DNA of 64,000 nucleotides from Curtobacterium sp. MCLR17_007 (GCF_003234655.2 NZ_CP126271.1:1364001-1428000); one strand, 5' to 3'; shown: positions 24,866 to 33,357, counted from the stretch's first letter. The notes: generated from the letters alone by a model not told the origin. Numbers and translations: made by a program.

Positions 24866-24897
24866 GGGCGTGCGGCGTTTCGGGTCGCCGCACGCCC
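24866..24897. terminator. Bidirectional terminator hairpin
   Basis: GGGCGTGCGGCG (24866-24877) and CGCCGCACGCCC (24886-24897) form a perfect 12-bp stem with the loop TTTCGGGT. It lies between the convergent acyl-CoA dehydrogenase and S9 peptidase genes. Confidence 0.8.
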
Positions 24898-24912
24898 TCC
24901 TGCACGGGTGAG

Positions 24913-27021
24913 CTACCCGAGGAGCTCCGGTCGCTCCCACTCGGCACCGAGCAGGTGCTGGTCGAGGAACGCGAACACCGTCTGGTACCAGATGACCGCG
25001 TGCTGCGGCTGCAGCACCCAGTGGTTCTCGTCCGGGAAGTACAGGAACCGGTGCGGCATCGTGCCGTCGGGCCCGGCGTGGTGCTCGGCGAGCTCGGACC
25101 AGAGCCGCAGGCCCTCGCCGATCGGCACGCGGTAGTCCTTGTCGCCGTGGATGACCAGCATCGGTGACGTGATGTCGCGCACGAACCGGTGCGGGTCGTT
25201 GTCGTGCATGCCCTGCGCGTCGAAGATCGACTGCCAGTAGTCCGAGGCGTCGGTCGTGCCGTTGAACTGCTCGAGCGCCCACAGGCTGGCGTGGGTGACG
25301 ACCGCTCGGAACCGGTCGGTGTGCCCGGCGACCCAGTTCGCCATGTAGCCGCCGAACGACCCGCCCATCGCGGCGGTCCGGGTCTCGTCGACGTCGTCAC
25401 GCGCCACGACGGCGTCGGTGATCGCCATCAGGTCGGTGTAGGGCGCCTGACCCCACGCGTTCCAGCCACGGTTCACGAAGTCGAGCCCGTAGCCGGTCGA
25501 CAGTGCGGGGTCGGGCAGCAGCACCGCGTACCCGCGCGCCGCGGCGAGCATCGGGGTCCACCGCCACGACCACTGGTTCCACGAGTTGAGCGGTCCGCCG
25601 TGGATCCAGAGCAGCAGGGGGTGCGGTCCGTCGCCCTCCGGCAGCACCAGCCAGCCGCGCACGCGCGCGCCGTCGGCAGCCGTGGTCTCGACCTCTTCCA
25701 GGCGCCCGGGCACGGCCGGTAGTGCGGCCGGCGTCGCGAGCGGGGTCACCGAGCCGTCGGCGTCGATCCGCACGGGGTGCAGCGGCGCCGCCCAGGAGGC
25801 CCGGAGCGCGACGACCACGCCGCTCGCGGCCGACACACGGAGACCCGAGTACGCCCAGTCGTCGTGCGTCAGCTGCTCGACGGCTGCGCCGTCGAGGGGG
25901 AGCCGGAAGACCGGGGCGCGGCCGTCCTGGTCCGCGGTCGCCAGGACCGCGGTGTCGTCGGATGCGAACACCAGCTCGTTCGGCCAGCGGTCCCAGTCGG
26001 TGGCGATGCGGCGGGGGTCGGAGCCGTCGATGCCCGCGACCCAGACCTCCTGTTGGTTCGCGCCCGCGGGCGTCGCACGGACCGTGCGGACCCAGGCGAT
26101 CGTCGTGCCGTCGTGCGAGAGCGCCGGGAGCTCGTGGTCGACGTCCGGGTCGTCGAACAGCGCGGTGCGCTCGGCGGTGGCGACGTCGATCGCGACGAGC
26201 ACGGTGCGCTGCCCACGGGCCTCGTGCACCCCGACGGCGGCGATCAGGGTGCTGCCGTCCGGGGTGAGTGCGCCGCTCACGTGGTCGAGCGAGCGACCGG
26301 GCCGCGGCGTGATGTCGATCGGGTTCGGCAGGTGTGCCGGGTAGGGCTTCGGGAGCGTGGTGTCGGTGGTGCCCGTCGCGCTCGCGTCCGTCGCGACGCC
26401 CGTGAGGGGTTCTGCGTCGGTCGGTTCGGTCAGGTCCGCCAGGTCGAGTGCGAGCACGTGGGTCTGGTCCGGACCGAGGTCGTGGTCCCAGTACCGGACC
26501 GGGTAGGACTCATGCAGGATCGCGTGCACCCCCTTGTCGTCGCGACGCTTCCGCAGCGCGGCGTCACGGGAGACGACACCGACCCGCTCGCCGTCGGCCG
26601 CCGTGGGGAGCAGTCCGGCGGTGACGGCGACCACGTCGCTGCCGCTGGCCGTCGCGAGCACGCCACCCGTGCCTCCCGTCAGGCGGGTCACCGGACGTGC
26701 CTCGCCGCCCGTGGCGGGCAGCAGCCAGAGCTGCGTGGTGTCGTCGTCGTCGCCGTCCGCTCCCGGTCGGCCCGAGACGAACAGCAGGTCACCGTGCCGC
26801 GTGAACGCGGTGCCGGACTCGCCCTTCGCGCTGCGGGTGAGGCGCACCGCCGGACCCACGCCGGCTGCGGGCACTGACCACACGGCTCGTCGGTACCCGG
26901 TCGCGTCGGGGTCGAGCGTGCTGACGGTCAGTGCCACGCGCTCGCCGTCCGGGCTGAGCGCGATCTCGTCGACACGGGGCAGGGCGATGAACTGGTCGAG
27001 GTCCGAGAACGGCGTCGTCAT
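24913..27021 (-). CDS. S9-family serine peptidase (acylaminoacyl/dipeptidyl peptidase type)
   Basis: A 702-residue prolyl-oligopeptidase-family enzyme. Residues 1 to about 430 form a beta-propeller of WD/TolB-like blades (ALSPDGERVALTVS, LPATGGEARPVTRLT, LSHDGTTIAWVR). The C-terminal alpha/beta hydrolase has the nucleophile Ser555 in GGSFGGYMANW, Asp629 in HGDKDYRVP and His667 in DENHWV, a complete triad with normal S9 spacing. It cleaves short peptides and is probably cytoplasmic, since no signal peptide is seen. It is convergent with the acyl-CoA dehydrogenase gene. Confidence 0.93.
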   Translation of the reverse strand: MTTPFSDLDQFIALPRVDEIALSPDGERVALTVSTLDPDATGYRRAVWSVPAAGVGPAVRLTRSAKGESGTAFTRHGDLLFVSGRPGADGDDDDTTQLWLLPATGGEARPVTRLTGGTGGVLATASGSDVVAVTAGLLPTAADGERVGVVSRDAALRKRRDDKGVHAILHESYPVRYWDHDLGPDQTHVLALDLADLTEPTDAEPLTGVATDASATGTTDTTLPKPYPAHLPNPIDITPRPGRSLDHVSGALTPDGSTLIAAVGVHEARGQRTVLVAIDVATAERTALFDDPDVDHELPALSHDGTTIAWVRTVRATPAGANQQEVWVAGIDGSDPRRIATDWDRWPNELVFASDDTAVLATADQDGRAPVFRLPLDGAAVEQLTHDDWAYSGLRVSAASGVVVALRASWAAPLHPVRIDADGSVTPLATPAALPAVPGRLEEVETTAADGARVRGWLVLPEGDGPHPLLLWIHGGPLNSWNQWSWRWTPMLAAARGYAVLLPDPALSTGYGLDFVNRGWNAWGQAPYTDLMAITDAVVARDDVDETRTAAMGGSFGGYMANWVAGHTDRFRAVVTHASLWALEQFNGTTDASDYWQSIFDAQGMHDNDPHRFVRDITSPMLVIHGDKDYRVPIGEGLRLWSELAEHHAGPDGTMPHRFLYFPDENHWVLQPQHAVIWYQTVFAFLDQHLLGAEWERPELLG

Positions 27022-27056
27022 GCCCCCACGCTAGCCACGGGCGGGGACACCCGTCC

Positions 27057-27929
27057 TCATGCCCAGAACGAAGCGATGCGGTCGGCGATGGGGGTCGCCT
27101 GCGCGCGGCCCGCCTCGGCGGACGGACGCTGCGTCGACAGGGCCAGGGAGTTCGTGCCGAAGGCCTGCTGCGACGCGCTGTCCGCGACGACGACCTCGAC
27201 GCTCGACCCGCCGGCGCGCAGGGCCTCGACGGACTGGTCGAGCCACGGGCCGAGCGGCGAGGGGGCTTCGGGGCCGCAGGCGATGACGAGCACACGCTCG
27301 TGACCCGCCGCGACGTCCACGTTCGTCGCCGAGCGCATGCCACCGTCGATGTAGGGGCGTCCCTCGATCGTCACCGGCGACCAGACGACCGGCACCGAGC
27401 AGCTCGCCGCGACCGCACGCGCCAGCGGGACGCCGTCCGCACTCGTCAGGACCCGGAACGTGCCGTCGGTCGCATCGATGGCGGTCAGCGCGAGGGGCCG
27501 CTCCGGCCACGCGGTCGACGGCAGCATCTCGGTGAAGGTCGCGACACGCTCGTCGTCCGTCTGCCCGGTCGTGACCTGCTGCGCGAGGTGGCCGAGGCGT
27601 GCGCGGGCGTCCTGCTCCGAGGTGGCTCCGGCCAACGCCTGCCCGATCTCCTGCTGCCCGCGCTCGGCGTCGATCCGGACGGGCTCCTCGTACGTCGTCG
27701 GGACCGGGGCGGTCTGCTGCGCGAAGGCCTCGGCGATGCCACCGTGTCGGACGAAGGTCCCGACGACGCTGCCGGCGCTGGTGCCGACCACCAGGTCAGC
27801 GGCGCCCAGGTCGACGCCGGCGTCCTCGAGCGCCGACAGCACCCCGAGCTCCCACGCGATGCCGGCGACACCGCCACCTCCGAGGACGATCGCTCGGGTT
27901 CCGGCAGCGGGGGTGTCGAGTTGGCTCAT
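27057..27929 (-). CDS. Patatin-like phospholipase / RssA-type serine hydrolase
   Basis: A 290-residue patatin. The oxyanion glycine loop is VLGGGGVAGIAWELGVL, the nucleophile is Ser51 in VVGTSAGSVVGT, and the catalytic Asp195 lies in YIDGGMRSATNVD, which together give the complete Ser-Asp dyad. It should hydrolyse acyl esters of lipids in the cytoplasm or at the membrane face. Its stop lies 35 bp from the start of the S9 peptidase gene on the same strand, so the two may form a transcription unit. The HTH-only gene at 27998 lies just upstream on the same strand. Confidence 0.9.
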   Translation of the reverse strand: MSQLDTPAAGTRAIVLGGGGVAGIAWELGVLSALEDAGVDLGAADLVVGTSAGSVVGTFVRHGGIAEAFAQQTAPVPTTYEEPVRIDAERGQQEIGQALAGATSEQDARARLGHLAQQVTTGQTDDERVATFTEMLPSTAWPERPLALTAIDATDGTFRVLTSADGVPLARAVAASCSVPVVWSPVTIEGRPYIDGGMRSATNVDVAAGHERVLVIACGPEAPSPLGPWLDQSVEALRAGGSSVEVVVADSASQQAFGTNSLALSTQRPSAEAGRAQATPIADRIASFWA

Positions 27930-27997
27930 GCACCATGCTTACCAACCCGGGGGCCGCTCGGGGTGCGGCTCGCGGGAGCGTCGTCGCGCGTTCACGC

Positions 27998-28384
27998 TCA
28001 GCCGGTGCTCGGACGAGGTACGGCCAGTGCGCCGAGTGCACGCAGCTTGTCCCCGAGCTCGAAGCGCCGCTGGTCGCGCAGGTGCACCAGGTAGTCGGCG
28101 GACACCAGGGCGTGGAGCAGTCGGTAGGCGGTGGGGAGCGGGAAGCCCGTGGCCTCGGCGACCTCCTTGGCGGTCGCACCACCGCGGTCGGCGACGACCT
28201 CCAGGATCGCGAGGGTCTTCTCGACGGTCTGTACGGTCCCGGTGCTCGTGGCGGAACCGCTGGCCGCGCCCGTGCTCGCCTCCTTGCTCGCCTCCTTGCT
28301 CGCGCCGGCGGTCGGGCTCGTCGGCCGGGTCGCCGGGTCGGCGGTGGCCGTCGGCGGGTGGGGCGGATCGTCGCTGATGCGCAT
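27998..28384 (-). CDS. IclR-type HTH protein lacking the effector domain
   Basis: A 128-residue protein. Residues 1-48 are Pro/Thr/Ala/Ser-rich and include ASKEASKEAS, encoded by a perfect 15-bp direct repeat. Residues 49-115 are a convincing IclR winged HTH (TVQTVEKTLAILEVVADRGGATAKEVAEATGFPLPTAYRLLHALVSADYLVHL, then RRFELGDKL). The roughly 170-residue ligand-binding domain normal for IclR regulators is absent: the frame stops after RPSTG and the next gene begins 70 bp later. It is either a truncated gene or a deliberate HTH-only repressor. It is divergent from the gene at 28479. Confidence 0.75.
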   Translation of the reverse strand: MRISDDPPHPPTATADPATRPTSPTAGASKEASKEASTGAASGSATSTGTVQTVEKTLAILEVVADRGGATAKEVAEATGFPLPTAYRLLHALVSADYLVHLRDQRRFELGDKLRALGALAVPRPSTG

Positions 28385-28478
28385 CCGACGATGGTCCTCC
28401 CGTGCACCCGCGATGGCAACGGCGGATCCCGGATGTCGCCCGCTGCCGAGGTCGGTGGTCGGCTCTAGCGTCGCCTGC

Positions 28479-29294
28479 GTGGGTCAGGGGAACGAACGAA
28501 CGGGCGGCAAGCGGTACGGCGACGTCGTGCTGCCCGTCGTCGCGGCCGCACTGCCGACAGCCGTGTTCCAGGCGCCGAACCTGGTCGGTGTCCCCGTCGA
28601 GCGTGCGGTCGTGGTGGTCGTCGCCCTCGTGGTCTTCGCCGGCGTGGTCGTCTGGCAGGTCGTCCGCGCTCGCCGGACCGCCGCCGCACGACGCCGAGCC
28701 GAAGACGCCGGGGCCACCGCGCTCGCCGCGTACGAGGTCGCCGTCCAGTACGGCTTCGGGCAGATAGCGACACGACTCACGCGCTTCGCCGCCCACGACC
28801 ACGCCACCCGCCGGTCCGAGCTCGGGGCGTTCGCCGACCGGGCGGCCGCCGCGCTCGCGTTCTACCTGCTGCCGCACGTGCCGGACGTCCGCGCCAACGT
28901 GTACTTGCTGTCGCCGGCGCTCGACGCCCTCGAGCCGATCGGCCACGGCGGGGCGGACGACACGGCGGGCACCTTCCGCGCTGGCACCCCGTACGGTGAC
29001 CGGAACCTGGAGTGGGTGCTGACCGGTGGGCCGCCGCGGGTCGTGGGGGACCGCGAATCGGACGTCGACGCGGTGGACGACGCTCCCGACTTCGACCCGC
29101 GGTACCGCTCGTACGTCGCGGTCGTCATCCGTGGCGAGGGCTACTCGTTCGGCATGCTCACGGTCGACTGCCCGACGCCGGACGCCTTCGCCGACCTGGA
29201 CGTCCGCAACGTCGACGTCGTCGCGCAGTACGCCGCGGTCGCCTGCACGCTGGCGTTTCCGGTGCGGCGAACCGACCGGCAGCCGTCGCCGTGA
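28479..29294 (+). CDS. Membrane-anchored GAF-like domain protein
   Basis: A 271-residue protein. Two closely spaced hydrophobic helices lie at the N-terminus (VVLPVVAAALPTAVF and AVVVVVALVVFAGVVVWQVV), followed by a basic stop-transfer and a helical linker. A cytoplasmic domain with LLPHVPDVRANVYLLS, YRSYVAVVIRGEGYSFGMLTVDCP and DVRNVDVVAQYAAVAC follows, and that pattern is GAF-like. It could be a small-ligand or redox sensor without an output module. The start codon is uncertain: GTG 28479 fits the helix boundaries but no strong ribosome-binding site is seen. It is divergent from the HTH-only IclR-type gene, a candidate regulator. Confidence 0.65.
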   Translation: MGQGNERTGGKRYGDVVLPVVAAALPTAVFQAPNLVGVPVERAVVVVVALVVFAGVVVWQVVRARRTAAARRRAEDAGATALAAYEVAVQYGFGQIATRLTRFAAHDHATRRSELGAFADRAAAALAFYLLPHVPDVRANVYLLSPALDALEPIGHGGADDTAGTFRAGTPYGDRNLEWVLTGGPPRVVGDRESDVDAVDDAPDFDPRYRSYVAVVIRGEGYSFGMLTVDCPTPDAFADLDVRNVDVVAQYAAVACTLAFPVRRTDRQPSP

Positions 29295-29326
29295 CCGCTG
29301 TCGGTCGGCAGTCGTACCCTGTCGGC

Positions 29327-29503
29327 ATGACGAGCGTGCAGCCGGGTCCGTTCCCGTTCGGGCGTGCCCCGATCGGCCCGGGCGGACGGCGGGCCGAGGC
29401 CACCGACGCGGACTACGACGATCCCCGGGTCATCGCGGCCAACCTCGATCGCGCGCTGCGGGCTGCCCGCGCCCGACTGACCGGCCGCCCCCGACGCCGC
29501 TGA
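29327..29503 (+). CDS. Small hypothetical protein (58 residues)
   Basis: A short basic protein, MTSVQPGPFPFGRAPIGPGG..., with a helical C-terminus (DPRVIAANLDRALRAARARLTGRPRRR). It begins 33 bp after the GAF-like gene on the same strand and keeps the G/C third-position bias, so it is probably a real small gene of that transcript. The family is not recognised. Confidence 0.5.
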   Translation: MTSVQPGPFPFGRAPIGPGGRRAEATDADYDDPRVIAANLDRALRAARARLTGRPRRR

Positions 29504-29573
29504 CGCCGTGACCGGCAGCGCGGCCCCCTTTGCAGGTCGGCCCGCGCACGCGACCGCCGCGTCGTCCTGACGT

Positions 29574-29635
29574 CGCACCCCCGCACAGACATCGCGCCCC
29601 GAGGGAACGGGGCGCGATGTCGGTGCGGGGGTGCG
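29574..29635. terminator. Copy 2 of the 27-8-27 palindromic element
   Basis: Arms 29574-29600 and 29609-29635 pair over 26 of 27 positions around the loop GAGGGAAC. It is the best-conserved copy of the family. It lies at the convergent junction between genes ending at 29503 and 29682. Confidence 0.85.
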
Positions 29636-29681
29636 GGGCCCGATGTACGCGGCCCCGACCCGACCGGCCTGCCCCCGCTGC

Positions 29682-30710
29682 CTACGCCGACGTCACGTCG
29701 ATGAGCACCTTGCCGACCGTGTCGCCCTCGACGGCGTCGTGCGCCGCAGCGGTGTCGGCCAGGTCGAAGCGCGTCAGCGGCAGCCCGGCCTCCGCGCCCA
29801 CGGGCAGGACCCCGTCGTGCAGAGCCTCGGTGACGTCCTCCGCGGCGGCCGCCAGCGCTTCGTCGCCGATCGTGTAGAGCAGCAGGAACTGGTACCGCGC
29901 GTTGACGCTCATGTTCGGGCGGATCGGGATCGAGGCCTCGTCGCCGCCGTTGTCCGCATAGATCGACACGACGCCGTGGTTCGCCAGCACCGCGGCGACC
30001 AGGTCGGCGTTCTGCGGGATCGACACCTCGACGACGATGTCGACCCCGTCGGGGGCGATGTCCCGGATCTGCGACGCGGCGTCGTCGGACCGGTAGTTCA
30101 CCGTGTGGTGCGCACCGGCCGCGGTGGCGAGCGCGGCCTTGGCGTCCGAGCTGATCGTCGCGATGACGGTGGCCCCGGCCCACCGCGCGAGCTGGATCGC
30201 GGCGTGTCCGACGGCTCCGGCGCCACCGGCGACCAGGACGGTCATGCCGTCGAGCGCACCGGGACCCAGGCGCGCGGGGCCCTCCTCGTGCGTGGTCAGT
30301 GCCCGGTGGGCGGTCATGGCGGGGACGCCGAGCGACGCGCCGATGTCGAACGCGGTCTCGGCCGGCAGGGGCACGACCCGCGAGACCGGCACGACGGTGT
30401 ACTCCTGCGCGGTCCCGGTGGGGCGGGACGCGGCGGCCATGAACAGCCACACGCGGTCCCCGACGGCGACGCTGTCGACCCCGGGTCCGACGGCGTCCAC
30501 GACGCCCGCGCCGTCCTGGTTCGGCGTGATCTCGGGGAAGGGCAGGCCGTCGCCGTAGGTACCGCCAGCGCGGGCCTTCCAGTCCGTCGGGTTCACACCG
30601 GAGACGACCACGCGCACGCGGACCTCGCCGGCGGCGGGCTGGGGCACGTCGCGGTCGACGAGGGAGAGGACGGAGGAGTCACCGGGCTGGGAGTAGACGA
30701 TCGATCGCAT
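29682..30710 (-). CDS. NADPH:quinone reductase (zinc-independent MDR family)
   Basis: A 342-residue medium-chain dehydrogenase/reductase. RVRVVVSGVNPTDWKARAGG is the quinone-reductase entry motif, with no zinc-ligand cysteines. PNQDGAGVVDAVGPGVDSVAVGDRVW follows, then the NADPH Rossmann motif VLVAGGAGAVGHAAIQLARWAGATV. It reduces quinones or enones. ATG 30710 was chosen over a TTG four codons upstream; GGAGG sits between them, so the real start could be either. It shares an orientation and a 45-bp gap with the HxlR gene upstream. Confidence 0.9.
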   Translation of the reverse strand: MRSIVYSQPGDSSVLSLVDRDVPQPAAGEVRVRVVVSGVNPTDWKARAGGTYGDGLPFPEITPNQDGAGVVDAVGPGVDSVAVGDRVWLFMAAASRPTGTAQEYTVVPVSRVVPLPAETAFDIGASLGVPAMTAHRALTTHEEGPARLGPGALDGMTVLVAGGAGAVGHAAIQLARWAGATVIATISSDAKAALATAAGAHHTVNYRSDDAASQIRDIAPDGVDIVVEVSIPQNADLVAAVLANHGVVSIYADNGGDEASIPIRPNMSVNARYQFLLLYTIGDEALAAAAEDVTEALHDGVLPVGAEAGLPLTRFDLADTAAAHDAVEGDTVGKVLIDVTSA

Positions 30711-30755
30711 GCCTCCACGCAACCACCCGTTGCGTCCGGCGATTCCAGGGACCGG

Positions 30756-31121
30756 TCAGTGAACGGCGTCGTACTGGTCGCGAGCGACCGCGACGTCGGC
30801 CATGTGCGTCGTGGCCCAGTCCTCGAGCGGCTGCAGCACGGTGCGGAGCGAGCGGCCGGCATCGGTCAGCGCGTACTCGACGTGCGGCGGGATCTCGGGG
30901 AACACCGTGCGCGTGACGAGCCCGTCGCGTTCGAGGGCGCGGAGGGTCTGCGTGAGCATCTTCTGCGACACGCCCTGCACCGCGGCCGCGATCGCAGAGT
31001 ACCGATGAGGACCGGATGCCAGGGTCCCGATCGTCAGCACGCTCCACCGGTCGCCGATCCGGTCGAGCAGCTGCCGCGAGGGGCACTCCGCCGCGTAGGG
31101 GCTGTACTCGAGCGCACTCAT
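30756..31121 (-). CDS. HxlR-family transcriptional regulator
   Basis: A 121-residue winged-HTH regulator. SPYAAECPSRQLLDRIGDRWSVLTIGTLASGPHRYSAI contains the family's single conserved Cys, a possible redox/electrophile sensor as in HypR-like members. VSQKMLTQTLRALERDGLVTR is the recognition helix region, and VEYALTDAGRSL is the wing. GGAGGT correctly spaces ATG 31121. It is divergent from an NAD(P)-binding oxidoreductase and upstream of a quinone reductase, so it probably controls a quinone- or electrophile-stress response. Confidence 0.92.
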   Translation of the reverse strand: MSALEYSPYAAECPSRQLLDRIGDRWSVLTIGTLASGPHRYSAIAAAVQGVSQKMLTQTLRALERDGLVTRTVFPEIPPHVEYALTDAGRSLRTVLQPLEDWATTHMADVAVARDQYDAVH

Positions 31122-31154
31122 GGGACCTCCGGTCACGCACCGTGAGGTGCCTAC

Positions 31155-31171
31155 TTACTCAAAGAGAGTAA
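31155..31171. promoter_or_regulatory. Predicted HxlR operator
   Basis: TTACTC-AAAGA-GAGTAA is a perfect 6-bp inverted repeat with a 5-bp spacer, AT-rich against the background. It lies in the 100-bp region between the divergent HxlR and oxidoreductase genes, and its size suits an HxlR dimer. Confidence 0.7.
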
Positions 31172-31221
31172 CACCCCTACAGTGAGTCACGACAGACCGC
31201 ACCACCACGAGAGGAACACGC

Positions 31222-31869
31222 ATGAGCACCATCGTCGTCGTCGGAGGTACCGGGTACGCCGGCTCCGCCATCACCCACGAGGCCCTGTCGCGCGGCCACC
31301 AGGTCGTCGCCGTCGCCCGTGACACCAGCAAGCTCGAGCCGGCCGAGGGCCTGACCCTCGCGCAGGGCGACGCGTTCGACCCGGACTTCGTCGCCGAGGT
31401 CACGGCGGGTGCCGACGTCGTCGTCGTCTCGCTGCACGCCGTGCAGTCGGACGGCAGTGAGCTCAAGGACAAGTTCCAGCACTTCGTCGACGCTGCCGCT
31501 GCGGCTGGCGCACGCCTGGGCATCGTCGGCGGTGCCGGGTCGCTGCTCGTCGCCGAGGGTGGCCCGGCGCTCTTCGACACGCCGGACTTCCCGGACGCGT
31601 TCAAGGCCGAGGCGAAGAGTCACGCCCAGGTCCTCGAGGCCCTCCGCAGCAGCGACACCGACGTGGACTGGTTCTACGTCAGCCCGGCGGCGGCCTTCGG
31701 TGGCTACAACCCCGGCGAGCGTCGTGGCACCTACCGCACCTCGGACGACGTGCTCCTGACGGACGCCGAGGGCAACTCGGACATCTCCGGCGCCGACTAC
31801 GCGATCGCGGTCGTCGACGAGATCGAGCGTCCGGCGCACCACCAGGCGCGCTTCGGCGTCGCGTACTGA
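31222..31869 (+). CDS. NAD(P)H-binding protein of the atypical SDR family
   Basis: A 215-residue Rossmann-fold protein. It begins MSTIVVVGGTGYAGSAITHEALSRGHQVVAVARD, the G-G-x-G-x-x-G dinucleotide motif. GADVVVVSLHAVQ, LGIVGGAGSLLV and DWFYVSPAAAFG follow, which are typical of NmrA/YwnB-like atypical SDRs that lack a Tyr-Lys catalytic pair. It may be a redox sensor or reductase. ATG 31222 follows GAGAGGAACACGC. It is divergently controlled with the HxlR gene. Confidence 0.9.
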   Translation: MSTIVVVGGTGYAGSAITHEALSRGHQVVAVARDTSKLEPAEGLTLAQGDAFDPDFVAEVTAGADVVVVSLHAVQSDGSELKDKFQHFVDAAAAAGARLGIVGGAGSLLVAEGGPALFDTPDFPDAFKAEAKSHAQVLEALRSSDTDVDWFYVSPAAAFGGYNPGERRGTYRTSDDVLLTDAEGNSDISGADYAIAVVDEIERPAHHQARFGVAY

Positions 31870-31884
31870 CCAACAGCGGCAGTT

Positions 31885-31946
31885 CGCACCCCGGGACCCA
31901 CGTCGCGCCCCGTCCCGGCGGGGCGCGACGTGCGCAACGGGGTGCG
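31885..31946. terminator. Copy 3 of the 27-8-27 palindromic element
   Basis: Arms 31885-31911 and 31920-31946 flank the loop GTCCCGGC. The core CACGTCGCGCCCC pairs with GGGGCGCGACGTG and the outer CGCACCCC with GGGGTGCG, with a mismatched block between. It is followed at 31969 by a second, unrelated palindrome. Confidence 0.8.
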
Positions 31947-31968
31947 ACGCGGAGATGGTGACCACCAC

Positions 31969-32012
31969 CGGACAGGAGGCTCGGTGCCAGCTGGCACCGA
32001 GCCTCCTGTCCG
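31969..32012. terminator. Perfect 44-bp GGAGGC-family palindrome
   Basis: CGGACAGGAGGCTCGGTGCC-AG pairs exactly with the following 22 nt (31969-31990 with 31991-32012). It is a bidirectional terminator candidate between the convergent genes ending at 31869 and 32032. It shares its core GGAGGCTCGGTGCC with the hairpins at 53204 and 61042. Confidence 0.85.
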
Positions 32013-32031
32013 CGGTGCCCGCCGGACACCC

Positions 32032-33357
32032 TCAGCGGTGACCGACGATGGCCGGCAGCGGCATGTGGTGCCGCATCCGCACGCCCAGGTGGAAGCCGCC
32101 CCGACGGGCGAGGACCAGGCCGATCACGGCCGCTGCCGCGGCGGGCACGCCACCGGCGACCATCATCCCGACGTGCGCGCCGAAGTGGTCGACGACCTGG
32201 CCCATGAGCGGGCCGCCGATGGCCTGTCCGCCGAGCAGCACCAGGATGTAGAGCGACATCACGCGCCCGCGGATCGCGATGTTCGAGGACAGCTGCACGA
32301 GCGAGTTCGACGCCGTCTGGAACAGCAGCTGCGACATCCCGACCGCGACCAGCATCACGGTGAACGGCGCGATGACGGGGATGCTGCCGCTGACCACGAG
32401 CAGGATCCCGGTCCAGAACACGCCGCCGACAATGGTCCGCAGCCGCACCATCGCCCGCCGGGTGGACAGCAGTGCCCCGACGAGCGCGCCGACCGCGACC
32501 GCCGAGTTGAACAGGCCGTAGCCGCCGGCGCCGACGTCGTAGACCTCCGACGCGAAGGCGGACAGCAGCACGGGCATCGTCAGCGCGAAGACGGAGAAGA
32601 ACGCGACCAGGATGACCGGCACGATGATCGTCGGCTTGCCGACCGCGTAGCGCAGCCCCTCGACGAGCTGGCCCTTGCCCCGCGGCGTGGCCGGTGTGCG
32701 GTGGAGCTCCGAGGTCTTCAGGAACCCGAGCGTCACGACGACCGCCACGCAGGCCACCGCGTTCACGCCGAACGACCACCCGGCCCCGACGGCGACGAGC
32801 AGTGCGCCGGACAGCGCGGGGCCGATCATCCCGCCCAGCTGGAACACCGACGAGTTGACGCTGATGGCGTTCCGCAGGTGTTCGTGCCCGACGATCTCGG
32901 TGACGAAGACCTGGCGGGCGGGGTTGTCGATCACGGTGACCATGCCGACGACGAATGCGATGAGCCAGATGTGCCAGGCCTGCACCACCCCGGTCAGTGT
33001 CAGCACCGCGAGCAGCAGTGACAGCACGGCGAAGGCACCCTGCGTGATCATCATCAGCGCACGCTTGGAGAACCGGTCGACGATGACCCCGCCGAACAGC
33101 CCGAAGAACAGCATCGGGGCGAACTGGCACGCGACCGTGATGCCGACCTGCGCGACCGATCCGGTGAGCTGCAGGACGAGCCAGTCCTGCGCGATGCGCT
33201 GCATCCACCCCGCGGTCATCGCCACCAGGTTCGTCGCGGTGAACAGCCGGAAGTTCGGCACGGACAGCGCGATGAGGGTGTGCCGCCACGGCGGGCGGGT
33301 GGTCTGGATCGGGAGTGGTTCGGTGGGCGGGGGGAGGGTCGTCGATGACGCGCTCAC
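32032..33357 (-). CDS. MFS transporter (EntS/drug-exporter-like)
   Basis: A 12-TM major-facilitator protein of about 441 residues. Signatures are NFRLFTATNLVAMTAGWMQRIAQDWLVLQLTG, the inter-TM2/3 loop GGVIVDRFSKRALMMI, and RQVFVTEIVGHEHLRNAISVNSSVFQLGGMIGPALSGAL, typical of the MFS_3 exporter branch. It probably exports a toxic compound or siderophore. I placed the start at GTG 33357, where GGAG lies about 10 nt upstream; ATG at 33399 or 33423 would add a non-hydrophobic extension. It is divergent from a LysR regulator gene, its likely controller. Confidence 0.9.
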   Translation of the reverse strand: MSASSTTLPPPTEPLPIQTTRPPWRHTLIALSVPNFRLFTATNLVAMTAGWMQRIAQDWLVLQLTGSVAQVGITVACQFAPMLFFGLFGGVIVDRFSKRALMMITQGAFAVLSLLLAVLTLTGVVQAWHIWLIAFVVGMVTVIDNPARQVFVTEIVGHEHLRNAISVNSSVFQLGGMIGPALSGALLVAVGAGWSFGVNAVACVAVVVTLGFLKTSELHRTPATPRGKGQLVEGLRYAVGKPTIIVPVILVAFFSVFALTMPVLLSAFASEVYDVGAGGYGLFNSAVAVGALVGALLSTRRAMVRLRTIVGGVFWTGILLVVSGSIPVIAPFTVMLVAVGMSQLLFQTASNSLVQLSSNIAIRGRVMSLYILVLLGGQAIGGPLMGQVVDHFGAHVGMMVAGGVPAAAAAVIGLVLARRGGFHLGVRMRHHMPLPAIVGHR

